Assembly: GCA_003978285.1 (NCBI GenBank)
Contig: QOAB01000046.1
Span: forward strand, 1-12,496
Origin: Candidatus Thioglobus sp.
GTDB lineage: Bacteria > Pseudomonadota > Gammaproteobacteria > PS1 > Thioglobaceae
DNA length: 12,496 nucleotides
Direction: 5' to 3'
Below, piece by piece: positions 1 through 7,896 of the stretch. How positions within the stretch are numbered: position 1 is the stretch's first letter; every line of letters starts with the position of its first letter. The notes under the pieces were generated by a model. It saw nothing but the letters and a program-made list of their open reading frames with translations, was not told where the DNA came from and did not search any database. Made by a program: the position numbers and the translations under genes.

Positions 1-263
1 TCTGGGTCCATAAAATTCCATTCACTGCCATCGTTATACAAATACTGCATATCCAATTCCATCACATCAGCACCTTCTACAGATTCACCAGATTTAAACG
101 TCTTTTCTAAGGTTTTGCCGGTGATTAAGTCTCTCAACTTGACTTTATTAGAAGCCTGGCCTTTTCCGGGCTTGCGAATCTCATTACTGATAATTGAGCA
201 AGGATTGCCATCTAGCATTAATTTCAAGCCATTTTTGAATTGGCTGGTAGAGTAATTTGCCAT
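1..263 (-). CDS. efp: Elongation factor P, 5' part only (runs off left edge)
   Basis: EF-P binds between the ribosomal P and E sites and promotes peptide-bond formation at polyproline stretches. About 87 codons of the N-terminal KOW-like domain and the start of the next domain are visible. The protein opens [19 protein letters not shown] and contains the loop RKPGKGQ, with Lys34 at the position that is beta-lysylated by EpmA/EpmB in E. coli. Further on are [16 protein letters not shown] and YLYNDG, both characteristic of bacterial EF-P. The ATG at 261-263 fits the family N-terminus exactly. No clear Shine-Dalgarno is seen upstream, only an A-run. It is divergent from sucC across a 53-bp spacer. 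The rest of the gene, including the C-terminal OB domain, lies outside the window. The Lys34 loop predicts an epmA-type modification system elsewhere in the genome, which is inference. Confidence 0.96.
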   Translation of the reverse strand, partial: MANYSTSQFKNGLKLMLDGNPCSIISNEIRKPGKGQASNKVKLRDLITGKTLEKTFKSGESVEGADVMELDMQYLYNDGSEWNFMDP

Positions 264-316
264 TTTTTTTAAGTATTAAGTGTAAAATTCAAGCATCTTA
301 TTTTACGCACTTTTTC
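264..316. promoter_or_regulatory. Divergent efp/sucC intergenic spacer with candidate -10 boxes
   Basis: This 53-bp AT-rich spacer must hold at least the proximal promoter elements of both divergent genes, unless they lie inside the coding sequences. A GTAAAAT arm at 282-288 and its perfect complement ATTTTAC at 300-306 face each other across 11 bases. Each arm contains TAAAAT, which could be a -10 box reading towards sucC (283-288) or towards efp (305-300 on the minus strand). I see no good -35 box at 16-18 bp from either. The call is therefore weak and rests on position plus symmetry. Confidence 0.3.
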
Positions 317-1489
317 ATGCATATACACGAATACCAAGCCAAATCCCTGTTTAGGCAATTCAATATTCAAACACCTGAGGCGGTGCTTATTGATCACGTG
401 TCTCAAGCTAGTGACGCTTGCACATCATTGGCTGGTGAACTTTGGGTTGTTAAAGCACAAGTACATGCAGGTGGACGTGGTAAAGGCGGTGGCGTGATTT
501 TATGTCGCTCAATCAGCGAAGTTGAAAATGCTTGCAATCAATTAATCGGTTCAAACTTAATTACACCACAAACAGATGCTAAGGGTTTACCTGTTCACCA
601 ACTGCTAATTGAAGGTGGGCAAAATATTGAACGTGAACTCTACTTAGGTTTATTGGTTGATCGTCAAACCCAAAAAATTACCATTCTAGCTTCTACTGAA
701 GGTGGCATGGATATTGAAAAAGTAGCCGCTGAAACGCCGGATAAAATCATCAAATTTGGGGTGGATCCATTAGGTGTTTTAACTGAAGATGATTGCATAT
801 CCATTGCATCAAAACTCAAACTTGAAGGTAAATTGGTTAATCATTTCACTAAAACGTTATTAGGCTTGTATGAAATATTTACCACTAAAGATGTAAGCTT
901 GATTGAAATCAACCCACTGATTACGACAGCAGAAAACAACTTGCTAGCACTCGATGGCAAAATTGACTTTGACGATAACGCCCTCTATCGACATGAGGAT
1001 ATTGTTGAACTGCGTGATACCTCACAGGAAGATGAAAAAGAAAACGAAGCCAGTGAACACCAACTAAACTATATCTCGCTTGATGGAACAATTGGTTGTA
1101 TGGTGAATGGTGCAGGTTTGGCGATGGCCACCATGGACCTGATTGAACACCATGGCGGCTCACCTGCTAATTTTTTAGACGTAGGTGGTGGTACAACAGC
1201 TGAGCGTGTTGCTAAGGCTTTTGAATTAATTCAAACTGAAGACAATGTTGAAGGTGTTTTAGTGAATATTTTTGGCGGCATTGTCCGTTGTGATTTAATC
1301 GCCGAGGGTATCTTGCAAGCTATTGATAAGGTCGGTTTAACTTTGCCAATTGTTGTGCGCTTAGAAGGCACCAACGCAAAACAAGGCTTGGCATTATTAG
1401 ACGAGTCAAAATTTGATATTACTACTGAAGCCGACCTCACACAGGCGGCCATCAGGATTGTGGCATTGTCAAAAGGAGCCTCAGCATGA
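317..1489 (+). CDS. sucC: Succinyl-CoA synthetase (ADP/GDP-forming) beta subunit
   Basis: The beta subunit binds nucleotide and succinate. With SucD it interconverts succinyl-CoA and succinate with substrate-level phosphorylation in the TCA cycle, in the cytoplasm. The 390 residues match the usual length of about 388. An N-terminal ATP-grasp domain carries [12 protein letters not shown] (about 49-60), then [11 protein letters not shown] (about 126-136) and EINPL (197-201). Asn199 and Asp213 fall at the Mg-nucleotide ligand positions of the E. coli enzyme. The C-terminal ligase-CoA domain has [16 protein letters not shown] (about 259-274), [10 protein letters not shown] and [13 protein letters not shown] (about 317-329). 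The ATG at 317 was chosen because it gives the family N-terminus [12 protein letters not shown]. The frame is open back to a TTG at 257, but that extension would run into efp's start codon and looks non-coding. There is no strong Shine-Dalgarno. The stop overlaps the sucD start (ATGA). Confidence 0.97.
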   Translation: MHIHEYQAKSLFRQFNIQTPEAVLIDHVSQASDACTSLAGELWVVKAQVHAGGRGKGGGVILCRSISEVENACNQLIGSNLITPQTDAKGLPVHQLLIEGGQNIERELYLGLLVDRQTQKITILASTEGGMDIEKVAAETPDKIIKFGVDPLGVLTEDDCISIASKLKLEGKLVNHFTKTLLGLYEIFTTKDVSLIEINPLITTAENNLLALDGKIDFDDNALYRHEDIVELRDTSQEDEKENEASEHQLNYISLDGTIGCMVNGAGLAMATMDLIEHHGGSPANFLDVGGGTTAERVAKAFELIQTEDNVEGVLVNIFGGIVRCDLIAEGILQAIDKVGLTLPIVVRLEGTNAKQGLALLDESKFDITTEADLTQAAIRIVALSKGASA

Positions 1490-2355
1490 GTGTACTCATT
1501 AATAAAGACACCAAAGTTATTACTCAGGGTTTCACTGGTAAACAAGGTACTTTTCACTCTGAACAATCGATTGCCTACGGCACACAGTTTGTTGGTGGTG
1601 TTACACCCGGCAAAGGTGGGCAAACTCACTTAGACTTACCCGTATTTAATTCAGTGAAAGAATCGATGAATGAAACCGGTGCGAATGCCACCATGATTTA
1701 CGTACCGCCGCGCTTCGCCTATGCTTCAATCATTGAAGCGATTGAAGCTGAAATGCCAGTAATCGCTTGTATCACCGAAGGTATTCCAGTGCAAGACATG
1801 CTTAAAATCAAGGCGATTTTAAAAGACTCAAATTCAACATTAATTGGCCCTAACTGCCCTGGTGTGATTACGCCTGATGAGTGTAAACTCGGCATCATGC
1901 CAGGCAATATCCACCAAGCAGGTAGTGTTGGTGTGGTTTCTCGCTCGGGCACATTGACTTATGAAGCAGTACATCAAACCACGCAAGCCGGGCTTGGGCA
2001 AAGCACCTGTATTGGTATTGGTGGCGACCCAATTCAAGGTATGAACTTTATTGATTGCTTAAAATTATTCGAAGCCGATGATCAAACCCAATCAATTATT
2101 ATGGTGGGTGAAATTGGCGGGTCTGCTGAAGAGGAAGCGGCAGAATTTATTAAGAACAATGTTTCTAAACCAGTGGTGTCTTACATTGCCGGACTCACCG
2201 CACCAAAAGGCAAACGTATGGGGCATGCCGGCGCGGTGATTAGTGGTGGTAGCGGAAAAGCAATCGATAAAATCAAAGCGCTTGAGGCTGCAGGCGTGGC
2301 GGTAGCACCCACCCCAGCTACAATGGGGTCAACTTTATTGGAAATTTTAAAATGA
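1486..2355 (+). CDS. sucD: Succinyl-CoA synthetase alpha subunit
   Basis: The alpha subunit binds CoA and carries the catalytic phosphohistidine. The 289 residues match the family length. The N-terminal CoA-binding Rossmann domain reads [17 protein letters not shown] (about 11-27) and [10 protein letters not shown] (about 37-45). [10 protein letters not shown] (121-130) and [12 protein letters not shown] (about 151-162) follow. The active-site His is His247 in [10 protein letters not shown] (241-250), equivalent to His246 of E. coli. [12 protein letters not shown] (208-219) holds the conserved Glu that faces it. The ATG overlaps the sucC stop by four bases, and the sucD stop overlaps the next gene's ATG in the same way, so the three are expected to be translationally coupled. 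No sucAB or sdh genes adjoin in this window. All expected residues are present and I see nothing odd. Confidence 0.97.
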   Translation: MSVLINKDTKVITQGFTGKQGTFHSEQSIAYGTQFVGGVTPGKGGQTHLDLPVFNSVKESMNETGANATMIYVPPRFAYASIIEAIEAEMPVIACITEGIPVQDMLKIKAILKDSNSTLIGPNCPGVITPDECKLGIMPGNIHQAGSVGVVSRSGTLTYEAVHQTTQAGLGQSTCIGIGGDPIQGMNFIDCLKLFEADDQTQSIIMVGEIGGSAEEEAAEFIKNNVSKPVVSYIAGLTAPKGKRMGHAGAVISGGSGKAIDKIKALEAAGVAVAPTPATMGSTLLEILK

Positions 2356-3119
2356 AAAAACCCATTGTTGTATTAGGCATCGGTGAGCTTGGCAGTGTTT
2401 TTTCACGTGCTTTTTTAAAAAACAATCATGCTGTTTATCCAATCACTAGATCAACAGATATTGATGAATTAAAAGCCAGCATTGATCCTGAACTAATCTT
2501 GGTTTGTACTGCTGAAGGTGACCTACAATCTGCACTATCCTCTATTCCTTCTGAATGGAAAGATCGTGTGGCAATGATGCAGAATGAACTTCTACCACGT
2601 GATTGGGAGCCTCACAACTTTACAAATCCCACAGTAATCTCAGTTTGGTTTGAGAAGAAAAAAGGCATGGACTCTAAAGTGTTGATATCCTCGCCTGCTT
2701 ATGGAGCAAAAGCAAAAATTCTATCTGAATCACTAGCGTTGATTGATATCCCTGCACATGTAGTGGCAGATGACAATGCGTTACTGTTCGAATTGGTATT
2801 AAAAAATCTATACATCTTAACCACTAATATTGCTGGATTGGCAATTGAGCCTGGTACCAATGTAGACGACTTACGTCATCAGCACTTATCACTCATGCGC
2901 GATGTATCAAAAGATATTTTAAGTTTACAAACCCAATTAACTGGGCAGTCTTTTGATGAAACCCAACTAGAACAAGGCATAATTAAAGCTTTTGAAGGTG
3001 ATTTGAAACATGGTTGTATGGGTCGATCCGCCCCTGCAAGATTAGATAGAGCGTTAGATCAGGCAAATGAATTCAACTTAGAAGTTCCAACCCTGCAAAA
3101 AATTAAAGACAGTCTTTAA
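2352..3119 (+). CDS. Ketopantoate-reductase-like NAD(P)-binding protein, substrate unknown
   Basis: The first 20 residues are a beta strand and GxGxxG turn ([10 protein letters not shown], about 6-15), typical of an NAD(P)-binding Rossmann fold. QNELLPRDW (77-85) sits where ketopantoate reductases (PanE/ApbA family) have QNGL with a substrate-contacting Asn. The helical part contains [10 protein letters not shown] (150-159), which keeps the Lys and the Asn eight residues on (Lys151, Asn159) seen in PanE. However, the Glu of PanE's C-terminal TEID segment is not obvious; the matching stretch appears to be [11 protein letters not shown]. At 255 residues it is shorter than PanE (about 300). So the fold is fairly sure while the substrate is not, and I do not call it panE. 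It shares ATGA with the sucD stop and is probably co-translated with sucCD. It converges on the thioredoxin-fold gene with a 4-bp overlap of the ends. Confidence 0.7.
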   Translation: MKKPIVVLGIGELGSVFSRAFLKNNHAVYPITRSTDIDELKASIDPELILVCTAEGDLQSALSSIPSEWKDRVAMMQNELLPRDWEPHNFTNPTVISVWFEKKKGMDSKVLISSPAYGAKAKILSESLALIDIPAHVVADDNALLFELVLKNLYILTTNIAGLAIEPGTNVDDLRHQHLSLMRDVSKDILSLQTQLTGQSFDETQLEQGIIKAFEGDLKHGCMGRSAPARLDRALDQANEFNLEVPTLQKIKDSL

Positions 3120-3120
3120 T
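3097..3120 (-). terminator. Candidate terminator of the HIT/thioredoxin-fold transcript
   Basis: The arms ATTAAAGAC (3102-3110) and GTCTTTAAT (3112-3120) are perfect complements around one base, giving an 8-bp stem with a 3-base loop. On the minus strand the stem is followed at once by six T (complement of the A-run 3097-3102). The minus-strand gene's stop codon (3116-3118) lies inside the stem. The stem is mostly A-T with only one or two G-C pairs, so termination efficiency may be low. In the plus direction there is no good T-tract. Confidence 0.45.
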
Positions 3121-3445
3121 CATTCATTTTGGCGTAGGTTTTTTCAATCTCTTGTTCTAATGCTAAGAGTGAAAACCCTCTAACCTCTTCAATAAATTTT
3201 TGCCCCATAAAGAACACTTGCACCACTGGCAATGAAAATACGCCGTGCTGAGCACAAACTTCTTGCAATTGTTCACAATCAATATAAACCATCTCTAAAT
3301 TTGGAAATTTGAGCGAGAATTTTTCATCAATTTGGGGTTTGATGGTTTGGCACACGCCACAATGTGCGCCACCAAATAGAATCAACACTGCATCTTTTTC
3401 ACGCTTTAGCAGATCTAATTGTTCTTGATTTTCTAGTTGGTTCAT
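3116..3445 (-). CDS. Thioredoxin-fold protein with CGVC active site
   Basis: This is a 109-residue cytoplasmic protein with no signal peptide. After a short helical N-terminus, LILFGGAHCGVCQTIKPQ (about 21-38) forms the beta strand and redox motif, Cys29-Gly-Val-Cys32. FSLPVVQVFFMG (70-81) supplies the cis-proline (Pro73) and following strand that close the thioredoxin active site. The length and order match thioredoxin (about 105-110). Two differences from canonical Trx are clear: CGVC replaces CGPC, and the buried Asp before the active site (DFWA in E. coli) is absent because the strand reads LILFGG. It is therefore a thioredoxin-family protein, perhaps a reductase or a thiol carrier for a specific partner, not safely trxA. 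Its ATG overlaps the stop of the HIT gene (ATGA), so the two are coupled. Confidence 0.85.
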   Translation of the reverse strand: MNQLENQEQLDLLKREKDAVLILFGGAHCGVCQTIKPQIDEKFSLKFPNLEMVYIDCEQLQEVCAQHGVFSLPVVQVFFMGQKFIEEVRGFSLLALEQEIEKTYAKMND

Positions 3446-3798
3446 AGTTGTTCTCCTAGCTGAGTAAAGAATACCTCAAAATTAGGTAGATCTAATTGTG
3501 ATTCTCTTTGTTGTGTACCCCACATCGGCTCTGGAAAGTGGCTATCCCCTTCAAAACGTGCCATCACATGCCAATGAACATGAGGTAATAGGTTGCCAAA
3601 TGAAGCAATATTTATCTTATCTGCATCGAAATAACTTAACATTGATTTTTCTACTATATCAATAATTCTAAAAATTTCAGTTTTTTCTGTTGCTGTGCAT
3701 TCACTAAATTCTTTAATTTTTCGTTTGGTAAAAATCTTCACCCAAGGGATTTCGCTTGGCTCAATTTCTACAGTGACTAAATCATTTTCATAAATCAT
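3442..3798 (-). CDS. HIT-family (histidine triad) protein
   Basis: HIT proteins are small nucleotide-binding hydrolases or transferases. The triad is plain: His73-Val-His75-Trp-His77 in LLPHVHWHVMARF (about 70-82). The upstream segment PWVKIFTKRKIKEF and the downstream FPEPMWG are typical of a proteobacterial HIT subgroup. I place the start at the ATG 3796-3798, giving 118 residues. A strong AAGGGG lies upstream with a 5-base spacer (TGAGT). The GTG two codons earlier (3802-3804) would sit directly on this Shine-Dalgarno and is less likely. It follows queA after a hairpin terminator and is coupled to the thioredoxin-fold gene by an ATGA overlap. The natural substrate cannot be told from sequence; adenosine phosphoramidates or dinucleoside polyphosphates are the usual ones. 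Confidence 0.88.
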   Translation of the reverse strand: MIYENDLVTVEIEPSEIPWVKIFTKRKIKEFSECTATEKTEIFRIIDIVEKSMLSYFDADKINIASFGNLLPHVHWHVMARFEGDSHFPEPMWGTQQRESQLDLPNFEVFFTQLGEQL

Positions 3799-3813
3799 AC
3801 TCACCCCTTCAAT

Positions 3814-3846
3814 AAAAACGTCATAGGCAAAGCCTATGACGTTTTT
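3814..3846 (-). terminator. Strong hairpin terminator at the end of queA
   Basis: A perfect 15-bp inverted repeat has arms 3814-3828 and 3832-3846 and an AAA loop at 3829-3831. The core is ACGTCATAGGC paired with GCCTATGACGT, and the outer pairs are an A-run/T-run. Transcribed leftward it ends in TTTTT, the form of an intrinsic terminator, and the T-run at 3842-3847 would let it work rightward as well. The queA stop codon (3834-3836) lies inside the stem. The downstream arm ends only about 15 bases before the HIT start codon, so the HIT/thioredoxin-fold pair needs read-through or its own promoter. Confidence 0.85.
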
Positions 3847-4877
3847 TCTCTCGTTAATAACATTGCGTCACCATAAGAGAAAAATCGATATTTTTCTTTA
3901 ATGGCATGTTGATAAATTTCCATCATCCGCTCTCGGCCAATAAAGGCACTGACCAACATCAACAAGGAGGACTTAGGTAGATGAAAATTGGTAATCATCA
4001 TATCCACCACCTTAAACTCATAACCCGGATAGATAAAAATGTCAGTTTCCTCTTGTACGGCTTTTAACTTGCCACTCTTGGCAGCAGACTCTATTGACCG
4101 GACTGCTGTGGTTCCTACCGCTATAACACGCCCACCATTTTTCTTAGTTTGGTTAATTTGATCTACCGTTGTTTGGTCAATCTCAAAATACTCACTGTGC
4201 ATTTTATGATCAGTGATTTCGTCCACTTTAACTGGCTGAAAAGTACCTGCCCCCACATGCAAGGTAACAAAACAATGGCTAATACCCTTATCTTTTAAAG
4301 ATGATAACAATTCATCATCAAAATGCAGGCCTGCTGTTGGTGCAGCCACTGCCCCCTCGTGTTTGGCAAATACGGTTTGATAGCGCTCTAGGTCTGCCTG
4401 TTCATCGCTACGCTCAATGTAAGGTGGCAAAGGAATATGGCCAACGTTATCCAGTAAATCAAGCAATGAATCGGTTAAAAAATCTAGCGTATAGAAGCCA
4501 TCTTCTTTACTAACGACTTGAGCTTTATCGCCATTTTCTAGAGTAATAAAACTTTCAATTTGTGGCGCTCGCGAAGCTTTAACCATGGCTAATACTTGGC
4601 GATTATTTAACAAGCGCTCAATCATAATCTCAACTTTTCCGCCTGAATCTTTATGACCAAACAAGCGTGCTGGAATCACCCGAGTATTGTTCATAACCAG
4701 TAAATCACCAGGTTTAATAAATGATTCTATTTGATGGAAAACTGAATCTATAATAGTCGATTGCACCCCGAAAGAGGGCATAAATGGTACTAAAAGTCGT
4801 GAATCTGTTCTATTTTTTGGTGGATTCTGGGCGATGAGTGACTTCGGTAACTCGAAATCAAAATCAGTTAATTTCAT
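3834..4877 (-). CDS. queA: S-adenosylmethionine:tRNA ribosyltransferase-isomerase
   Basis: QueA transfers the ribosyl part of SAM to 7-aminomethyl-7-deazaguanine at the tRNA wobble position, making epoxyqueuosine. The 347 residues match the family (about 340-356). The order of conserved blocks is intact: LPKSLIAQNPPKNRTDSRLLV (about 10-30), LVMNNTRVIPARL (about 60-72), EGAVAAPTAGLHF (174-186), LHVGAGTFQPV (206-216), MHSEYFEI (226-233), VGTTAVRSIES (about 254-264) and TNFHLPKSSLLMLVSAF (296-312). The ATG at 4877 gives the family start MKLTDFDFELP. The gene overlaps the end of rsxG by 14 bp, occupying the place where rsxE usually lies. The common partners tgt, yajC and secDF are not adjacent. 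Its 3' end is folded into a strong terminator. Confidence 0.97.
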   Translation of the reverse strand: MKLTDFDFELPKSLIAQNPPKNRTDSRLLVPFMPSFGVQSTIIDSVFHQIESFIKPGDLLVMNNTRVIPARLFGHKDSGGKVEIMIERLLNNRQVLAMVKASRAPQIESFITLENGDKAQVVSKEDGFYTLDFLTDSLLDLLDNVGHIPLPPYIERSDEQADLERYQTVFAKHEGAVAAPTAGLHFDDELLSSLKDKGISHCFVTLHVGAGTFQPVKVDEITDHKMHSEYFEIDQTTVDQINQTKKNGGRVIAVGTTAVRSIESAAKSGKLKAVQEETDIFIYPGYEFKVVDMMITNFHLPKSSLLMLVSAFIGRERMMEIYQHAIKEKYRFFSYGDAMLLTREKTS

Positions 4878-5457
4878 GCTGCGTAAAATAAACCAATACT
4901 TGGTATGCGGCGCTCACAATTGCCCTAGGGGTAATGGTCGCGCCGGTAAATGAGTCAAACGCACCACCATCACGTTTTACTTTCCAATTATCTTGATCAG
5001 GGTTTGATAAAGACAGCCCACTAAATTGTTTAATCCAATCTGATTTTCTGGTTTCTATCTTGTCGCCTAAACCAGGCGTTTCTTTATGTGTGATCACTCT
5101 AACACCCAATAACTGACGTTTAATATCAAACCCAGTCAATAGACGAATGTTGCCGTTATAACCGTTGGGGTAAGTGTGCTCAACCAGATAAGCAAAGGTT
5201 TTACCCTGTTGCTTAGCAGGGTAAATACCCACTTTTTGTTGCAAGCCATGTAGTTTTATCTCTTTCAGAAATTTATCTTCCAAAATGTTATTGTCATAAC
5301 CTGATACCAACTCACCAAGACGTTTAATTAATAACTGGTCTTCATTGTATTTGATTTTTTCCTTGGTAGTGTCTTGTGTCAATGCGACAAAAAAAACACT
5401 GATTGCAGTAAAAATAAGCAATAAGGCGCCAGCTTTTAGAATGGGGTTCGGGGTCAT
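4864..5457 (-). CDS. rsxG: Rnf/Rsx complex subunit G (FMN-binding)
   Basis: RnfG/RsxG is a single-span membrane protein whose FMN-binding domain faces the periplasm and passes electrons to or from RnfD. Residues about 7-27 form the N-terminal transmembrane helix (LKAGALLLIFTAISVFFVAL). The FMN-binding domain contains GVRVITHKETPGLGDKIE (about 118-135). Near the C-terminus is DSFTGATITPRAIV (168-181), in which Thr174 is the expected site of the phosphoester-linked FMN. Length is 197, usual for the family. The ATG overlaps the rsxD stop (ATGA), and the gene's own end overlaps queA by 14 bp. In the typical gammaproteobacterial order rsxE follows immediately; it does not here. Confidence 0.95.
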   Translation of the reverse strand: MTPNPILKAGALLLIFTAISVFFVALTQDTTKEKIKYNEDQLLIKRLGELVSGYDNNILEDKFLKEIKLHGLQQKVGIYPAKQQGKTFAYLVEHTYPNGYNGNIRLLTGFDIKRQLLGVRVITHKETPGLGDKIETRKSDWIKQFSGLSLSNPDQDNWKVKRDGGAFDSFTGATITPRAIVSAAYQVLVYFTQHEIN

Positions 5458-6401
5458 TTTCCAAACACCTTAGGCTGTGTGTAATAATCAATTAAAGGTA
5501 CGGTAATATTCATCAGCAACACTGCAAAAGCCACACCCTCTGGGTAACCACCAAACACACGAATTACAATAACCAATACACCGATTAAAAATCCGTAAAT
5601 CAAGCGTCCCTTTGGTGTCGTACTAGCCGAGACTGGATCAGTGGCGATAAAGAATGCACCCAACATAGTGGCACCCAACATCAGATGGTCTTGCATTGGC
5701 AGATATATTTGATCGTTAATAAAATACAACATCGATGAGATAACCACCATACCAGCAATAAATGCCACAGGGATATGCCAAGTAATAATCTTACGAACAA
5801 TTAAATACAATCCACCTAATAAAAAGCCAACATTAATCCAAGCTTGGCTGATTGAATGTACATCTAACTCAGCAACTACCTTACCTAATGCCAGTTGAGT
5901 TTTGACATCGTCTAACTGTGTAGCACCACTCAGTGCGTCTACTGAAGTTAAATTAAAAATGATATCGATTGCTTGGGACAAACCTAGAAACTCACCCGCC
6001 CAAGTGGTCATTTGTAATGGATAAGAAATCAGCAAAAAGGCATAACCCAACATTGCTGGGTTAAAAGGGTTATTACCTAAACCACCATAGAGCTGTTTGC
6101 CAAAAATAATCGCAAAAGCCACACCGACAACAACAATCCACCATGGTGCAATACTCGGGATTGAAACCGCTAATAAAATGGCTGAAAGGATGGCTGAACC
6201 ATCACTAATAGAAGGCTTAATCGGGAGTTTTCTAAGGCTTAAAAAGGCAGACTCAACCGCTACGGCTGTAACCATAGCCAATGCAATTTGCAAGATGATA
6301 CCCCAGCCAAAGAAATAATACGCCGCACCAATACCTAATGCTAGTGCGTAAATTACCTGACGCATAATTTGATTGGTATTGTGTGCGTTACTATGCATCA
6401 T
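5454..6401 (-). CDS. rsxD: Rnf/Rsx complex subunit D (membrane, FMN-binding)
   Basis: RnfD/RsxD is a polytopic inner-membrane subunit related to NqrB. The sequence is dominated by hydrophobic helices and includes LAVSIPSIAPWWIVVVG (about 77-93), FGKQLYGGLGNNPFNPAMLGY (100-120), the FMN-attachment motif LSGATQLD (157-164, Thr161), LGATMLGAFFIATDPVSAS (about 242-260) and GGYPEGVAFAVLLMNITVPL (284-303). I start at the ATG 6399-6401, which has AAGG eight bases upstream and yields 315 residues; a second ATG follows directly at 6396-6398. The frame stays open nine codons further upstream (to 6428), but that stretch lies inside rsxC and reads as charged non-family sequence. It overlaps rsxC by about 11 bp and rsxG by 4. 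Confidence 0.95.
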   Translation of the reverse strand: MMHSNAHNTNQIMRQVIYALALGIGAAYYFFGWGIILQIALAMVTAVAVESAFLSLRKLPIKPSISDGSAILSAILLAVSIPSIAPWWIVVVGVAFAIIFGKQLYGGLGNNPFNPAMLGYAFLLISYPLQMTTWAGEFLGLSQAIDIIFNLTSVDALSGATQLDDVKTQLALGKVVAELDVHSISQAWINVGFLLGGLYLIVRKIITWHIPVAFIAGMVVISSMLYFINDQIYLPMQDHLMLGATMLGAFFIATDPVSASTTPKGRLIYGFLIGVLVIVIRVFGGYPEGVAFAVLLMNITVPLIDYYTQPKVFGK

Positions 6402-7896
6402 CACTTGCCTTTTTTGTTTTCTTAACACGTGCCATGGCGGCGGCTATTTTGTCTTTTTGTGCTTTATCGTTGGCCATTTTTTTCTTCAATTCTTCCTTCT
6501 TAGCTGCCATCATTTCAGCACGCTCTTGCTTGTTACGCTCTAATCGATATTCTCTAAATTCAAATCGCTCTCTTGCAATATCCGTTCGGTATTGGTCTTC
6601 AGTCGTTTTACGATGCAACGCTTTGGCAAAAGAAAAATATTCAGCCAAAGGTATGTGACTTGGGCACACATAATCACAACACCTGCATTCAATACAATCT
6701 GCTAAATTATAATCCATTGCCTTGTCCGTATCTTCACTCTTGGCATACCAATAGAGTTGTTGTGGTAACAAATCAACTGGGCAAGCTTGATTACACTGCC
6801 CACAACGAATACATTCTTGTGTACTGAACTTGACCTCTGTATTATTAACAAAAATACAGTTGGTAATTTTACAAATTGGCACACGAGTTGTTTCAACATC
6901 AACACCCATCATCATGCCACCCATACGTATAGCATGCTGATTAGTGTTCGGCTTTGACATTGATACAATATGTTCAAATGACGCCCCTAGACGCACTTCA
7001 TAATTGTTTGGCGATTCAACGCCTGAACCAGTCACCGTTACAATTCTAGAAATCAAGGGTTTATTGTCTACCACCGCATCAAAAATTGCCTTAGTAGTAG
7101 CAACATTTTGACAAACAATACCGATATCAATTGCAAATCCACCTGAAGGAATCTCAATACCTAACAACGCTTTGATTAATAATTTTTCAGCGCCTGAAGT
7201 GTATTTAGTCGGGATCTGCTCGATGCTAATACGGTCATTATGGCAATACATTAATAGTGAATTTAGCGCTTCTTGTTTATCGTCTTCAACAGCGATAATT
7301 GCACGTTGTGCACCACAAATATGCAACAGAATCTCTACACCACGAATCACTTCCCGCGGATGGTGTTGCATGAGCGCATCATCACACATAATGCCTGGTT
7401 CACATTCAGTACCATTGATAATTAAAGTATGGCAATCTTGAATACCTTCTAATTTAGCATGTGCAGGAAACCCAGCACCACCTAAACCAACAATGCCTGA
7501 TGACTGGATATATTCAATCATCGTGGCTTGGTCACAATGCAGAAAATCACTGCCACAGCCTATATGCTTCGCCCATTGGTCTTTGCCATCTGATTCAATG
7601 GTAATACACTTGGACTTTAGGCCTGATTTGTGTGGAATTGTTTGCTCAGCAATAGACACGACCTCGCCAGAAATAGAGGCATGAATAGGCACACAAAAAT
7701 GATCTTCGGTCTTGGCGATTACTTGACCAGTAAGAACTTTATCACCCACTTTGACACAAGGAATGGCTTCATCACCAATGCGTTGTTGCAAAGGTAAAAC
7801 AACTTTATCTGGCAAAGGTGCTGAGATAATTTCTACCGTTTCCACTGGATGTGGATTAGGAATTACAATACCACCACTAAATGACTGTCTAAGCAT
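6391..7896 (-). CDS. rsxC: Rnf/Rsx complex subunit C (NADH/FMN and 4Fe-4S protein)
   Basis: RnfC/RsxC is the peripheral cytoplasmic subunit that exchanges electrons with NAD(H), and is related to the 51-kDa subunit of complex I. From the ATG at 7896 it has 501 residues. The N-terminal barrel-like domain is followed by [18 protein letters not shown] (132-149), the glycine-rich nucleotide site, and by [11 protein letters not shown] (160-170), the FMN-loop signature. Two 4Fe-4S sets follow: Cys362, 365, 368, 372 and Cys401, 404, 407, 411. The tail (about 430-501) is highly charged and helical and ends with [12 protein letters not shown], a single copy of a motif repeated several times in the roughly 740-residue E. 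coli protein. I reject the in-frame ATG at 7923 because it adds nine residues inside rsxB; a GAG seven bases before 7896 can serve as a weak ribosome site. It overlaps the rsxB end by 8 bp. Confidence 0.96.
   Translation of the reverse strand: MLRQSFSGGIVIPNPHPVETVEIISAPLPDKVVLPLQQRIGDEAIPCVKVGDKVLTGQVIAKTEDHFCVPIHASISGEVVSIAEQTIPHKSGLKSKCITIESDGKDQWAKHIGCGSDFLHCDQATMIEYIQSSGIVGLGGAGFPAHAKLEGIQDCHTLIINGTECEPGIMCDDALMQHHPREVIRGVEILLHICGAQRAIIAVEDDKQEALNSLLMYCHNDRISIEQIPTKYTSGAEKLLIKALLGIEIPSGGFAIDIGIVCQNVATTKAIFDAVVDNKPLISRIVTVTGSGVESPNNYEVRLGASFEHIVSMSKPNTNQHAIRMGGMMMGVDVETTRVPICKITNCIFVNNTEVKFSTQECIRCGQCNQACPVDLLPQQLYWYAKSEDTDKAMDYNLADCIECRCCDYVCPSHIPLAEYFSFAKALHRKTTEDQYRTDIARERFEFREYRLERNKQERAEMMAAKKEELKKKMANDKAQKDKIAAAMARVKKTKKASDDA

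Noticed and set aside
257..316. Twenty-codon N-terminal extension of sucC from a TTG at 257
   Set aside because: It overlaps the efp start codon, has no family similarity, and the ATG at 317 gives the exact SucC N-terminus.
1231..1629. A 132-codon open frame on the minus strand opposite sucC/sucD
   Set aside because: It lies wholly over two well-conserved genes, resembles no family I know, and follows the codon structure of the opposite strand.
6402..6428. Nine-residue N-terminal extension of rsxD
   Set aside because: It reads as the complement frame of the rsxC tail, is charged and lacks family similarity; the ATG at 6401 has AAGG upstream.
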